DNA of 64,000 bases from Actinobacteria bacterium casp-actino5 (GTDB lineage Bacteria > Actinomycetota > Acidimicrobiia > Acidimicrobiales > Ilumatobacteraceae): positions 62,001 through 126,000 of the forward strand of contig LFFE01000015.1 in assembly GCA_001510385.1 (NCBI GenBank). Reading direction: 5' to 3'. Shown here piece after piece: positions 1 to 9,466 of the stretch; the stretch's first letter is position 1; each line of letters opens with the position of its first letter. The translations under genes were made by a program, and so were the position numbers. The notes below the pieces were generated by a model, which had not been told where the DNA came from, did no database searches, and was given only the letters and a program-made list of their open reading frames with translations.

Positions 1-637
1 TCAAAAATGCGATAACAGTCGCAGGTGTAACGACAAAACCGAACAGCGAGTACAGCCCAACGCTGATCACTACGTCATGAATCATTGCCACAATTGCTGC
101 TACTGCCATCCGCCACTCAAAACGAATTGAGATAAAAATTGCAACAACGATGAGAAAGATCACCAGAGCGCGAACCGCTTTATTCGTGATATCGCTGCCC
201 CAACTGGCGCTCACGACGTTCACATTGATCTCGTCGACTGAGACACCAGCAACTTCTGCGAATTGACCGCTCAGCTCTCGCGCTTGAGCATCGCTAATTG
301 CTCGAACTTGAACCTTCACAAAGGCGCCGCCATCAGAATCACGGAGTTGAATACGGGATCCCTCAGTGTCAATGCTGGAGGCCGTGAGAACCTCGTCGGC
401 ATCGGCGACTGTGAATACGTTGGCCGGGACATCCCAAGATGTTCCGCCCTCAAAATCGATACCCAGGTTGAGACCTTGAGCAAATAGCGAAACAACCGTC
501 ACCAGAAGCAATATTGAGGAGACAATTGCTCCAATGATTCTGCGTCCAAAGAAATCAATTGATGTTTGACCCAAGAACAGACGACGAGCGCCAGATGCTG
601 CGATCTCGGCGGTGTGAGTTCCAGGTTGTTCACTCAT
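1..637 (-). CDS. secF: Protein translocase subunit SecF, cut by left edge
   Basis: SecF pairs with SecD in the cytoplasmic membrane and uses the proton gradient to help pull exported proteins through SecYEG. Only the first 212 codons are in the window; the C-terminal membrane segments lie beyond base 1. The translation shows a short cytoplasmic N-terminus, one membrane helix at about residues 34-54, the family motif GIDFEGGTSW just after it, an extracytoplasmic domain, and two further hydrophobic helices from about residue 147. The ATG at 637 overlaps the secD stop as ATGA, so translation is coupled. This start gives a normal SecF N-terminus. Order yajC-secD-secF is the standard operon. Confidence 0.95.
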   Translation of the reverse strand, partial: MSEQPGTHTAEIAASGARRLFLGQTSIDFFGRRIIGAIVSSILLLVTVVSLFAQGLNLGIDFEGGTSWDVPANVFTVADADEVLTASSIDTEGSRIQLRDSDGGAFVKVQVRAISDAQARELSGQFAEVAGVSVDEINVNVVSASWGSDITNKAVRALVIFLIVVAIFISIRFEWRMAVAAIVAMIHDVVISVGLYSLFGFVVTPATVIAFL

Positions 638-1977
638 TTGGAGCCTCCCAGACCGAGAATGTTGCCCTGCTCAACAGCGACGCGCCGAGTGAACAGAATG
701 GTGGCGGGTCGCGTAAAGAACCAGCAAACGACCAGGTCGCACAGCGTTGTCAGGCCGAGGTAGAGGGCGAAACCCTTTACTGAACCAACACTCAGCCAAA
801 ACAAAATAGCCGACGCAAAAATCGACACTAGGTCAGCCGAGACGATCGTTCTCCACGTCGAGGCGAAGCTACGAGGACCAGAGTTCCTCGGTGATCGGCC
901 TGAGCGAACTTCGTCCTTTAAACGCTCGAAGAGCACGAGATAACTGTCGACAGTGACACCAATTGCAACGATGATTCCGGTGATACCGGCGAGACTCAAT
1001 GCGTAGTTGGTGGACTGCGAGACCAGTGCGGAAAGAGAAAATACCAGCGCGCCCCACACGGCTAGTCCTGAAATAACGATGATGGCAATTGACCTGTAAT
1101 AGGCAATCAAGAACAGCAAAGTGGCAATAAGGCCAAAAGCCCCGGCGATGAACACAGCGCGAAGCGAATCTGCCCCGGCGGTGGCGGACACGGTTTCAAC
1201 ACGCTGCGCCTCAACCCCAACGGGGAACGCTCCACGATTGAGCACCCGCGCAAGAGAACGCACCTCATCTTCGGTGAAGGCTCCAGAGATCTCAACACCG
1301 GTCGAGAACGAAGGTTGGTTGACTGTTGGCGCAGACTGAATGATGTCGTCTAGAACAATTGCCAACTGCCGCGTTGGGCATGTCTCTGCTCCTGAGTAAC
1401 ACTCTGCAGCGAGTGAATTCCATCGCTGCTGGCCCTCCGATCGAAGGTCTACGGCAACAATCCACTGATTGGTGAGTTGATTGATTTGTGCTTCAGCACT
1501 TCCACGTTCAAAAACTTCGCCCGTTCCACCAGGTGGACCAACAACGCAGGTCTGCAACCCATCCGTCGTGATGAGGGCCTGAGCACCCACCAAAGCTTCT
1601 TCATCTATGTCGTTTGGTGTCACGCCAGCCTGACAGGCAAGCACCGGGCGAAGACTGACTATTCCAGCTACGTCAACTGCCTCTAGAGCCTGCGCCTGAT
1701 CTTTCACACCAGGAAGATCAACAACGATGTTGCTTCCTTCCACCCGAACATCTGGCTCTGCAATACCGAGCGTTTCTAGTTCGTCGCGAATGAGATCCTG
1801 AACGACAAGAAGATCATCTGCCGACGCTTCATCGGTGGACTGAAGAATGACCGACACTCCGCCTTGAAGATCGAGGCCGAGAATTGGCTGATTACCGAAT
1901 CCAAGATTTAACCCGAGCAACCCTGCTACAACGAGCACAAATCCGATCAGACCCCAACGGAGTCGTCGAGAACTCAC
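634..1977 (-). CDS. secD: Protein translocase subunit SecD
   Basis: SecD is the larger partner of SecF in the SecDF-YajC membrane complex that assists Sec-dependent export. The 447-residue product has one N-terminal helix (about 10-28), then the family motif LGLDLQGG, a periplasmic P1 region, and a C-terminal block of about five helices from residue 275 that contains the conserved TVDSYLVLFERLKDE region. It is short compared with E. coli SecD (about 615 residues) and mycobacterial SecD (about 570); the missing length is in the extracytoplasmic head domain. Start and stop overlap yajC and secF by four bases each. Confidence 0.95.
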   Translation of the reverse strand: MSSRRLRWGLIGFVLVVAGLLGLNLGFGNQPILGLDLQGGVSVILQSTDEASADDLLVVQDLIRDELETLGIAEPDVRVEGSNIVVDLPGVKDQAQALEAVDVAGIVSLRPVLACQAGVTPNDIDEEALVGAQALITTDGLQTCVVGPPGGTGEVFERGSAEAQINQLTNQWIVAVDLRSEGQQRWNSLAAECYSGAETCPTRQLAIVLDDIIQSAPTVNQPSFSTGVEISGAFTEDEVRSLARVLNRGAFPVGVEAQRVETVSATAGADSLRAVFIAGAFGLIATLLFLIAYYRSIAIIVISGLAVWGALVFSLSALVSQSTNYALSLAGITGIIVAIGVTVDSYLVLFERLKDEVRSGRSPRNSGPRSFASTWRTIVSADLVSIFASAILFWLSVGSVKGFALYLGLTTLCDLVVCWFFTRPATILFTRRVAVEQGNILGLGGSK

Positions 1978-2330
1978 GATTCGTCCGACTCAGCCTGTGC
2001 ATCATCTTGGGAGTCTGCTGTCGCCGGTGCGCTCACGCGACCATGAACCTGGCTTTTCACCACGCGCAACTGGACGTCCTCATCAACCTCAATCCAGAAA
2101 AGATCATCCTCTATGGCGGTAATGAATCCGTAGATTCCTGAGGCTGTGATGACCTCGTCACCAACAGACAGTGCTGCTTGCATTTTCGCCGCCTCACGCA
2201 TCTTGCGACGCTGGGGACGAATCATCAAGAAATACAAGGCGAGTGGAACCGCCGCGAGAAGTACGAACTGAAAGGCAGCTGCACCCGAGGAGGACTGTTC
2301 TTGAGCGAGGAGGTATCCGAGTTGGTTCAT
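1974..2330 (-). CDS. yajC: Preprotein translocase subunit YajC
   Basis: YajC is a small single-pass membrane protein that binds SecDF. The 118-residue product has one hydrophobic helix at about 19-37, the typical RPQRRK motif directly after it, and the conserved GDEVITASGIYG segment. The last 20 residues are acidic and low in complexity. ATG at 2330; the stop overlaps secD as ATGA. It is first in the yajC-secD-secF operon, 46 bases downstream of tgt on the same strand. Confidence 0.93.
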   Translation of the reverse strand: MNQLGYLLAQEQSSSGAAAFQFVLLAAVPLALYFLMIRPQRRKMREAAKMQAALSVGDEVITASGIYGFITAIEDDLFWIEVDEDVQLRVVKSQVHGRVSAPATADSQDDAQAESDES

Positions 2331-2376
2331 AGCGCCTCAAATCCTATCGAGTCATGGCTCCTTCAACCCGGTCTCT

Positions 2377-3474
2377 TTATGCCCAGACGTCAAGTATCTC
2401 TCGCCTCAAGCCGTCGAACGAGCCGTCGATGATCGCCCTCCGCATTGAGGCAACGAGATCGATGGTCCACTTCAAGTTGTGCAGACTAAGCAGCCGAGAT
2501 GCAGTGGGCTCTTTTGATTGGAAGAGGTGCCGGAGATATCCCCGACTGTGTGTTGCGCACACTTGGCACCCACAAGAGGCATCAATTGGCTCATCGCTGA
2601 GCGTATTTGCGCTCGCCTTCACCTGCCAGCGACCGCTACTTGTCAGTGCTGTTCCGTGTCGTCCGAGGCGAGTCTGCATCACACAATCGAATTGGTCCAC
2701 TCCCCTTGCAACCGCTTCAACCAATGATGCTGGGTCTCCTACCCCCATGAGGTACCGAGGTCGCTGCGCTGGTAACTCGCTCACGGCGGCTTCAATTGCG
2801 GGAAGCATCTCATCTCTTGACTCCCCGACCGACAAACCGCCAATGCCGTATCCGTCGAAGTCAAGGGCGACCGTGCGTTGCGCGCTTTCCGTTCGCATCG
2901 AGGTACTCACACCGCCTTGCACGATTCCGAAAAGCGATTGATCTGTTCGTGTATGTGCCGACCTCGCGCGTTCCGCCCACGCAGAAGTTCGCTCGACCGC
3001 TTGTCGAATAACCTCAGGCGGGCTGGGCAACGGTGGACACACGTCAAGAGCCATCTGGATATCGGCACCCAACTGCTCTTGGACATGAACAGCAATCTCA
3101 GGGGTGAAACGATGCTTTGATCCGTCGTACACACTTCGAAAGGTCACGCCCTCGTCATCAACTTTGGGATCGAGCGAAAACACTTGAAAGCCACCTGAGT
3201 CGGTCAGCGTGAGCCCTTCCCAAGCTGCAAATTTACCTAACCCTCCAAAATGGGCGATGACGTCTGCGCCGGGCCGGAGCATGAGATGATACGTATTTCC
3301 GAGAACAATCTGCGCGTCGAGATCTCGATAATCGTGAGCATCAAGGTATTTCACCGCTCCACGTGTACCAACCGGCATAAATGTAGGTGTGTCATACGAT
3401 CCGCGCGCCGTCCTGGCGACACCTGCACGAGCTGATCCCGAGGTTGCAATAACGTCAACGTTGACTGGAAACAC
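2377..3474 (-). CDS. tgt: tRNA-guanine transglycosylase
   Basis: Exchanges guanine 34 of GUN-anticodon tRNAs (Asp, Asn, His, Tyr) for the queuosine precursor preQ1. The 365-residue product has the substrate-binding motif TDSGGFQ with Asp92, the second motif around Asp263 with TRLGRHG following (catalytic nucleophile region), and a zinc site starting CGCQVC at 301-306. Length is normal for bacterial Tgt. It starts with GTG and lies 10 bases after queA, the next enzyme of the same pathway. No preQ1 synthesis genes are in the window, so the base is made elsewhere in the genome or imported. Confidence 0.95.
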   Translation of the reverse strand: MFPVNVDVIATSGSARAGVARTARGSYDTPTFMPVGTRGAVKYLDAHDYRDLDAQIVLGNTYHLMLRPGADVIAHFGGLGKFAAWEGLTLTDSGGFQVFSLDPKVDDEGVTFRSVYDGSKHRFTPEIAVHVQEQLGADIQMALDVCPPLPSPPEVIRQAVERTSAWAERARSAHTRTDQSLFGIVQGGVSTSMRTESAQRTVALDFDGYGIGGLSVGESRDEMLPAIEAAVSELPAQRPRYLMGVGDPASLVEAVARGVDQFDCVMQTRLGRHGTALTSSGRWQVKASANTLSDEPIDASCGCQVCATHSRGYLRHLFQSKEPTASRLLSLHNLKWTIDLVASMRRAIIDGSFDGLRREILDVWA

Positions 3475-3484
3475 GATGATGACG

Positions 3485-4486
3485 CTACAGGTGCCGGTTC
3501 AAGAGCATCGCGTCACCGAAACTCAACATCCGGTACCTCTCCGCTATTGCTTCGTCGTATAGCCGTCGCCAACGGGTGCCAATGAATGATTCAATCATTA
3601 CAAGAAGAGTCGTTCTTGGCTGGTGAAAATTCGTCATGACAAGATCGACAATCTTCCAGTCGTAGCCAGGCCGGATAAAAAGATCTGTGCGTCCTGACAG
3701 CTGATTGCGAGTTGCTGCACTCTCCAACGCCCGAGTTGAAGTTGTGCCGACGGCAATGACACGACGAGCCTCAGCCACCTCGTCGAACACCTTCTGATCG
3801 ACCCGGTAAGACTCGGAATGCATGACATGATCATCAAGTAGTTCCGCCTCAACCGGGCGAAACGTGTCGATCCCAACAATCAACTCAACCTCAACAAATC
3901 GAACCCCACTTCGAGTCAGATTCTCAATCAATTCTTTCGTCAGGTGAAGTCCGGCGGTCGGTGCTGCAGCGCTTGCCGGACGGTCGGCAAACACGGTCTG
4001 ATATCGATTTGGATCGCTCGGACGTTCGGTGATGTACGGCGGCAAGGGCAACTCACCGAGTTCAAACAACAGTGCTTCCGGCACATCAACACTGACAATA
4101 AACGTTGCAGCAGAGGGTGACTCACGACGACCCACGACCGTCGCCACTGGATTTCCATCTGCTGAGAACAGTTGTTCCTCTTGTCGAAGTTTGCCACCCG
4201 GACGAAGTAAACATTCCCATTGACCATCGGACAGCGGTTCGAGTAGCAGCAACTCAACTTTTCCGCCCGTTGCACGCTGGAGAAAGATTCGAGCTGGTAG
4301 CACCTTTGTGTTGTTGACCACCACCAGGTCCCCAGGTTGTAGCTCATCTCCCAATCGATCAACAATCGAGTGACGAGGGCTTGCTTCTCCCTGGTCAACT
4401 AATAGCCGTGCCGCACTCCGAGGCTCGACTGCGGTCTGAGCAATCAGCTCATCGGGAAGTTCGTAATCAAAGTCAGAGATCGACAT
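3485..4486 (-). CDS. queA: S-adenosylmethionine:tRNA ribosyltransferase-isomerase
   Basis: Transfers the ribosyl part of S-adenosylmethionine to preQ1-modified tRNA to form epoxyqueuosine, the step after Tgt. The 333-residue product starts with the family signature DFDYELPDELIAQ and contains VVNNTKVLPARI, RPGGKLR, the conserved PTAGLHLT motif at about 184, and TNFHQPRTTLL near the C-terminus. ATG at 4486 overlaps the ruvB stop by one base. Placed with tgt between yajC and ruvB, the usual neighbourhood in many bacteria. Confidence 0.96.
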   Translation of the reverse strand: MSISDFDYELPDELIAQTAVEPRSAARLLVDQGEASPRHSIVDRLGDELQPGDLVVVNNTKVLPARIFLQRATGGKVELLLLEPLSDGQWECLLRPGGKLRQEEQLFSADGNPVATVVGRRESPSAATFIVSVDVPEALLFELGELPLPPYITERPSDPNRYQTVFADRPASAAAPTAGLHLTKELIENLTRSGVRFVEVELIVGIDTFRPVEAELLDDHVMHSESYRVDQKVFDEVAEARRVIAVGTTSTRALESAATRNQLSGRTDLFIRPGYDWKIVDLVMTNFHQPRTTLLVMIESFIGTRWRRLYDEAIAERYRMLSFGDAMLLNRHL

Positions 4487-5532
4487 CAGGCTTCGAACAA
4501 CGACGTTGGCTGACTCCCGATTCCTGCAGCGCTAGGTGGAATCTTGATGCCAAGGTGTGAATATGCCGCAGGTAACGCAATACGACCTCTGGGCGTACGG
4601 GCAATCAATCCGAGTTGAATGAGAAACGGCTCGTGAACGTCTTCAACCGTCTCGGGCTGTTCACCCACACCGATGGCGAGTGTCGACAAACCAACCGGGC
4701 CACCACCGAACCGAGCGCACAGCGAGTCAAGTAAGGCTCGATCAACCTTGTCCAGTCCAAGATCGTCCACTCCGAACACACGGAGGCCCTCCCGGGCAAC
4801 ATCGGGCGTAATGATCCCATCAGATCGAACCTCCGCGAAGTCACGAACTCGCCGCAATAGTCGGTTCGCGATACGTGGTGTACCCCGTGACCGACGAGCA
4901 ACTTCCCGTGAAGCTTCATCGTTGATCTCAACGTTCCAAATTGAGGCCGCTCGAGAGACAACGGCGGTCAATTCATCGGTCGTGTAGTAGTCGAGACGGG
5001 CGACGTAACCGAAACGGTCTCTCAGCGGACCGGTGATCATTCCGGTTCTTGTCGTAGCGCCAACCAGCGTGAAGGGTGGCATGGTCAAACGGATACTCGA
5101 GGCCGCCGGACCCTTTCCAACCACGATGTCTAACTTGAAATCCTCCATCGCCGGATAGAGGATTTCTTCTACAGCGCGTGAAAGCCGATGTATTTCATCG
5201 ATGAAAAGAACATCTCCCTCACTCAATTTGGTCAAAATTGCCGCAAGGTCGCCCGCTCGCTCAAGTGCAGGACCCGACGTGATGTGCAGATCCACTCCAC
5301 GCTCAGTTGCAATGATGCCAGCAAGTGTTGTCTTTCCAAGACCCGGCGGGCCGGCGAACAGCAGGTGGTCAAGTGCCTGGCCACGACGTTTCGCCGCCTC
5401 CAACACAATCTCAAGATGCTCCTTCAGCTCGGATTGACCGATGAACTCGCTCAACGTCTGTGGGCGCAACCCAACCTCGGCTAAGTCGGTGGAGACATCG
5501 TCAATACCAGGATCGAGAAATTCCTCACGCAC
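4486..5532 (-). CDS. ruvB: Holliday junction branch migration helicase RuvB
   Basis: AAA+ motor of the RuvAB complex that drives branch migration of Holliday junctions in recombination repair. Visible motifs in the 348-residue product: Walker [12 protein letters not shown] at about 60-70, Walker B DEIHRL at about 112, sensor 1 VGATTRTG, arginine finger GPLRDRFG, and the C-terminal winged-helix region ending TPRGR. GTG start overlaps the ruvA stop by eight bases. Gene order ruvC-ruvA-ruvB is canonical. Confidence 0.97.
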   Translation of the reverse strand: MREEFLDPGIDDVSTDLAEVGLRPQTLSEFIGQSELKEHLEIVLEAAKRRGQALDHLLFAGPPGLGKTTLAGIIATERGVDLHITSGPALERAGDLAAILTKLSEGDVLFIDEIHRLSRAVEEILYPAMEDFKLDIVVGKGPAASSIRLTMPPFTLVGATTRTGMITGPLRDRFGYVARLDYYTTDELTAVVSRAASIWNVEINDEASREVARRSRGTPRIANRLLRRVRDFAEVRSDGIITPDVAREGLRVFGVDDLGLDKVDRALLDSLCARFGGGPVGLSTLAIGVGEQPETVEDVHEPFLIQLGLIARTPRGRIALPAAYSHLGIKIPPSAAGIGSQPTSLFEA

Positions 5533-6112
5533 GTTGAGCCCCTAGAAACGAAAGTGCTGTGCGGAGGCCGTCTGACACGTCGACATCAGCAGGAAGTTCA
5601 GTAGTTGCAGAAACAACCTCAGATGGCCCATAGCCAAGCTGCTCAAGAGCTGCACGAATTTCACGAATCGAGCTCGCTGATGCCGATGTCACTGGAGCAT
5701 CAATCTCTGGAAGCGAAAGTCGAGACCTCAACTCGACGAGCAACCGCTCAGCCGTCTTCTTTCCCACTCCGGGCACCATGGTGAGGGCATTGACATCCGA
5801 TGTTGCAACCGCGTCAACCAGTGCATGAGGAGAATGGGTTTCAAGAATGGCAAGCGCCAAGGAAGGTCCGACGCCGTGCGTTGCGATCAGGATTCGGAAT
5901 GTCGCTCGTTCAAGCATGCTCGTGAATCCAAACAGTTGCTGATTGTCTTCTCGGATGTGGTGATGGACGTACAAGAAGGATTCGCCCTCTGTCGTCAGCG
6001 ACGAGAGGCTACGAGACGTCATCGACACCTCGTACCCAATACCCGAAACCTCGACGATTGCGGTTCCATCGTTAGAGCGATCAAGGAGATAGCCCCTCAA
6101 CGACGCAATCAT
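5525..6112 (-). CDS. ruvA: Holliday junction DNA-binding subunit RuvA
   Basis: RuvA tetramers bind the four-way junction and load RuvB. The 195-residue product starts with the OB-fold signature [10 protein letters not shown], has the helix-hairpin-helix segments [13 protein letters not shown] and [12 protein letters not shown] at about 80-130, and a short C-terminal domain III ending [10 protein letters not shown] that should contact RuvB. ATG at 6112 overlaps the ruvC stop as ATGA. Confidence 0.96.
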   Translation of the reverse strand: MIASLRGYLLDRSNDGTAIVEVSGIGYEVSMTSRSLSSLTTEGESFLYVHHHIREDNQQLFGFTSMLERATFRILIATHGVGPSLALAILETHSPHALVDAVATSDVNALTMVPGVGKKTAERLLVELRSRLSLPEIDAPVTSASASSIREIRAALEQLGYGPSEVVSATTELPADVDVSDGLRTALSFLGAQRA

Positions 6113-6645
6113 GTTCGGCCCTCAAGGGCGGCATGTACCGCCGCAGTCAGCGGTGAGGTGGCCAGGTAGCACAGTGCTAGCGCGGCGGCATCCGCCGCGT
6201 CGGCCGGTTGAGGTGGAGCAGTTAAACCAAGTCGTTGTTGCACCATTCGCTGGACCTGTTGCTTATCAGCACCGCCGTACCCAGCGATCGACATTTTCAC
6301 CTCATTTGGCGTGTACTGTGTAACAACGCAACCCGAACGCGCCGCTTCGGCGAGTGCGATTCCGCTCGCCTGACCCACACTCATCGCAGTTTTGACGTTG
6401 ACCTGAAAAAATACCTTCTCGACCGCAACTGCATCTGGAGAAAATTCATCAAGAAGTTCCCTAACGTCACGCTGCAACGAAGCCAGTCGATCTGGAAGAT
6501 CCATCTGGGGCGAAGTCGTAAACGCGCCGAGCGCCCGGGCCTGAACATGAGAGCCCTTTACGGCGTCGATGACAGCGAAGCCACACCGTGTCAACCCAGG
6601 ATCAATCCCAACCACACGACAAGATGGCGTAGACGTACCGAACAT
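6109..6645 (-). CDS. ruvC: Holliday junction endonuclease RuvC
   Basis: Resolves Holliday junctions by paired nicks. The 178-residue product has the RNase H-like active-site acids in context: VVGIDPGLTRCG near the N-terminus, VAVEKVFF at about 73, and DAADAAALALCY near residue 150. Length is typical. First gene of ruvC-ruvA-ruvB, with four-base overlap to ruvA, so one polycistronic message is likely. The 48 bases between this ATG and the peroxiredoxin stop hold nothing recognisable. Confidence 0.96.
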   Translation of the reverse strand: MFGTSTPSCRVVGIDPGLTRCGFAVIDAVKGSHVQARALGAFTTSPQMDLPDRLASLQRDVRELLDEFSPDAVAVEKVFFQVNVKTAMSVGQASGIALAEAARSGCVVTQYTPNEVKMSIAGYGGADKQQVQRMVQQRLGLTAPPQPADAADAAALALCYLATSPLTAAVHAALEGRT

Positions 6646-6693
6646 AAGTTCGATTCTAGTTCCTATCGATCAGCACGCGGATGATCTGTTCAA

Positions 6694-7149
6694 TCACAAG
6701 CTATTCAGCGCATCTACGAGTTCGGAAACTGGCCGATACGAGAGACCAGATAGTGCCCGGTGCGCATAACGAACCACACCATCGCGATCGATGATGAAGA
6801 CGCTTCGACGCGGAAAGCCAAGAGGTCCAAGCACCCCGTACGCCCTTGCAACCTGCTTCTCCGAATCGGCCAGCAAAGGAAATTTCAATCCGTACTTCCG
6901 CGAGAAGGCTTCGTGGCTCACAAGACCCTGTGATGAAATAGCGAGTACTTGCGCATCGAGGCTCTCAAACTCGTTCAGACCGTCGTTATACGAATTCAGT
7001 TGCTTAGTGCAGACCGGCGAATCATCACCGGGGTAGAAGACAATTACCACAGGGCGACCAGCGAAAGTTGAGAGTGAAATTACCTCGTCGCCAGTCGCTG
7101 GCAGCGAGAAATCAGGAGCGACATCGCCAACATTGACCGCTTTACTCAC
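6694..7149 (-). CDS. Single-cysteine peroxiredoxin (BCP/AhpC-TSA family)
   Basis: Thioredoxin-fold peroxidase that should reduce hydrogen or organic peroxides. The 151-residue product has the family segment FYPGDDSPVCTKQ with peroxidatic Cys47, and the usual DRDGVVRYAH strand later. It holds no other cysteine at all, so the usual intramolecular disulfide partner of BCP proteins is missing. It must be recycled by an external thiol. Because mycothiol genes are present in the same window, mycothiol/mycoredoxin is the likely reductant (inference, by analogy with mycobacterial AhpE). GTG start overlaps the yebC stop as GTGA. Confidence 0.88.
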   Translation of the reverse strand: MSKAVNVGDVAPDFSLPATGDEVISLSTFAGRPVVIVFYPGDDSPVCTKQLNSYNDGLNEFESLDAQVLAISSQGLVSHEAFSRKYGLKFPLLADSEKQVARAYGVLGPLGFPRRSVFIIDRDGVVRYAHRALSGLSYRPVSELVDALNSL

Positions 7150-7895
7150 TCTGCTGCCCCTTCAAGTATCTCGTCGGTCATATCGAAGTTTGCGTACACA
7201 TCTTGTACGTCATCATTATCTTCGAGCAGATCGATAATCGTTAGCACTGACTTCGCGTCTTCAACTGTTTCGAGGGGAACAAGGTTGTCTGAAACTAACG
7301 GCGAATCTGCCGACAGCACACTGAGGCCTCCTGACGCAATCGCTTCTGCGACACCTGGTGTAACCGATGGATCACAGGTAATTTTCCACGCTCCCGCCTC
7401 GTTAACGACATCGTCGGCTCCTGCTTCAAGGGCAAGGTCAAACACCATTTCTTCGCTTGCGTTTCCGTCGACAACGATCACGCCGCGCCGCGCGAATTGC
7501 CAGCTCACCGCGCCTGGCTCTGCCATCGATCCACCCGACTTGGTGAAGATATGACGAATGTCTGCACCTGTTCGATTGCGATTATCGGTGAGAACCTCGA
7601 TCATGAGAGCAACCCCGCAAGGTGCGTACCCCTCGTAGGTAATCGCTTCATACGACTGATCACCCGCATCACCTGTTCCACGCTTAATCGCACGATCGAT
7701 GGCCTCGTTGGTCATTTGCGAACCCTTGGCCTTTGAGACAGCTGACCGCAGACCGGGATTCATGTCAGGGTCCCCGCCCCCAGCGCGGGCCGCAACTTCA
7801 ATCTGGCGTGCAAGTTTTGCGAACAGCTTGCCACGAGCCTTATCTGCGGCTCCCTTTTTGTGTTTTATCGTTGCCCATTTGGAATGTCCTGACAT
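7146..7895 (-). CDS. yebC: YebC/TACO1-family protein
   Basis: Conserved protein of the YebC/PmpR/TACO1 family, described both as a DNA-binding regulator and as a factor that helps ribosomes through difficult stretches. The 249-residue product begins MSGHSKWATIKHKKGA, the family hallmark, and keeps GPGG-like and acidic C-terminal regions (DNDDVQDVY). Full length. In the mycobacterial order I recall, yebC also sits beside pdxT-pdxS and upstream of ruvC, as here. Confidence 0.95.
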   Translation of the reverse strand: MSGHSKWATIKHKKGAADKARGKLFAKLARQIEVAARAGGGDPDMNPGLRSAVSKAKGSQMTNEAIDRAIKRGTGDAGDQSYEAITYEGYAPCGVALMIEVLTDNRNRTGADIRHIFTKSGGSMAEPGAVSWQFARRGVIVVDGNASEEMVFDLALEAGADDVVNEAGAWKITCDPSVTPGVAEAIASGGLSVLSADSPLVSDNLVPLETVEDAKSVLTIIDLLEDNDDVQDVYANFDMTDEILEGAAE

Positions 7896-7898
7896 CGC

Positions 7899-8513
7899 CT
7901 AATTCCTTACCATCTTCGAGTGTCTGGGTGACTCGATCTCTTCCACAATTTCTAAAAACAGCTGGTGAACGTAACCGTTCCCACCAAGCTCAGGATGAAA
8001 CGTTGCGGCGAGAACATTTCCCTGCCTAACGAGCACAGGGTCGTTGTTCGCCATTGAAAGTACAACAACGTTGCTACCCACTTCCTCAATGCGCGGCGCC
8101 CTGATGAACACGCCGTTCATCTCGATTTGTTGTGCCCCATCGTCAACAATTATCGGTGTTTCGAAACTGTCGATCTGACGGCCATAACCGTTTCGTCGAA
8201 CCGTTACTGAAAGCGCTCCAAGCGGCCTTTGATCCCTTCGTCCATCTTTGATGTCGGAAGACAGCATGATCAGTCCAGCACAAGTTCCAAAAACAGGGAA
8301 TCCGTCATGGAGACGAATCTCTAAAGGCGTCCTGAGACCACTTGAATCAAGCAACATCGACATTGTCGTGCTCTCTCCACCAGGGAGAACAAGGGCGTCA
8401 ACACCCGCGAGATCCGCGGGTGTCTTTACTCTCGTGACGGACACGCCGAGGTCAGAGAACGCCTGTTCATGCGCTGCGAAAGCGCCTTGCAATGCAAGGA
8501 TGCCAATGTTCAC
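7899..8513 (-). CDS. pdxT: Pyridoxal 5'-phosphate synthase glutaminase subunit PdxT
   Basis: Class I glutamine amidotransferase that supplies ammonia to PdxS for vitamin B6 synthesis. The 204-residue product has LALQGAF at the N-terminus, PGGESTT at about 45, the nucleophile Cys in FGTCAGL at about 76, and the His-Glu pair in ATFHPEL near 170. GTG start. It follows pdxS by 28 bases and precedes yebC by three, forming a PdxS-PdxT operon. Confidence 0.96.
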   Translation of the reverse strand: MNIGILALQGAFAAHEQAFSDLGVSVTRVKTPADLAGVDALVLPGGESTTMSMLLDSSGLRTPLEIRLHDGFPVFGTCAGLIMLSSDIKDGRRDQRPLGALSVTVRRNGYGRQIDSFETPIIVDDGAQQIEMNGVFIRAPRIEEVGSNVVVLSMANNDPVLVRQGNVLAATFHPELGGNGYVHQLFLEIVEEIESPRHSKMVRN

Positions 8514-8541
8514 CTGGGAGCTCCCCTGTCAATGACACCGA

Positions 8542-9426
8542 CTACCAGCCGCGCTCGGCATAACGCTGGTTGATCTCATCCATACCGATGCCCGTCATCG
8601 GTGCGCCAAGACCACGGCTCACCTTTGCGAGCACATCCGCATCCTCGAAGTGAGTGGTTGCTTCGACAATTGCGCGCGCTCGTGGCCCCGGTTCATCACT
8701 CTTAAAGATCCCCGACCCAACAAACACGGCTTCTGCACCAAGCTGCATCGCCAGTGCCGCATCAGCAGGAGTTGCAATACCGCCAGCACAGAACAGTGGG
8801 ACAGGTAAGCGACCCGTCTCTGCTAATTCCTGCACGAGTGGAAGCGGTGCTTGTAATTGCTTCGCCCAATCAAACAGCTCAGCGGAATCTGCTTGCCCGA
8901 CACGGCGAATATCACCGAGAATCGATCGAAGGTGACGAACGGCTTCGACAATGTTGCCCGTGCCGGCCTCGCCCTTTGAGCGAATCATCGCGGCACCTTC
9001 GGAAATACGGCGTAATGCTTCACCAAGGTTGGTAGCGCCGCATACAAATGGGATAACAAACTTGAACTTGTCGATGTGATGCGCTTCATCAGCCGGGGTG
9101 AGGACTTCAGACTCATCGATGAAGTCGACACCAAGACTCTGGATGATCTGCGCCTCAACAAAGTGGCCAATACGAACCTTTGCCATGACGGGAATGGTGA
9201 CCGCAGCCTTGATTCCTTCAATCATGTCGGGGTCGCTCATTCGGGCGATGCCACCATCGCGACGAATATCAGCTGGCACGCGCTCAAGTGCCATTACTGC
9301 GCAAGCCCCAGCGTCTTCGGCAATCTTGGCCTGCTCAGGAGTAACGACATCCATGATGACGCCACCTGAGAGCATTTCTGCAAGACCTCGTTTTACAGGA
9401 AACGAGCCATTTTGAGGGTTCGACAT
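8542..9426 (-). CDS. pdxS: Pyridoxal 5'-phosphate synthase lyase subunit PdxS
   Basis: Condenses ribose 5-phosphate, glyceraldehyde 3-phosphate and ammonia to pyridoxal 5'-phosphate. The 294-residue TIM-barrel shows the conserved N-terminal [13 protein letters not shown], the Schiff-base lysine context VMAKVRIGH at about 81, [13 protein letters not shown], and the phosphate-binding [13 protein letters not shown] and [10 protein letters not shown]. It is almost a textbook PdxS. ATG at 9426; pdxT follows in the same direction, so the organism makes B6 by the DXP-independent route. Confidence 0.97.
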   Translation of the reverse strand: MSNPQNGSFPVKRGLAEMLSGGVIMDVVTPEQAKIAEDAGACAVMALERVPADIRRDGGIARMSDPDMIEGIKAAVTIPVMAKVRIGHFVEAQIIQSLGVDFIDESEVLTPADEAHHIDKFKFVIPFVCGATNLGEALRRISEGAAMIRSKGEAGTGNIVEAVRHLRSILGDIRRVGQADSAELFDWAKQLQAPLPLVQELAETGRLPVPLFCAGGIATPADAALAMQLGAEAVFVGSGIFKSDEPGPRARAIVEATTHFEDADVLAKVSRGLGAPMTGIGMDEINQRYAERGW

Positions 9427-9466
9427 ACCGTCAATCTATCCAATCGCCAGGTCGTCATGACCACTG

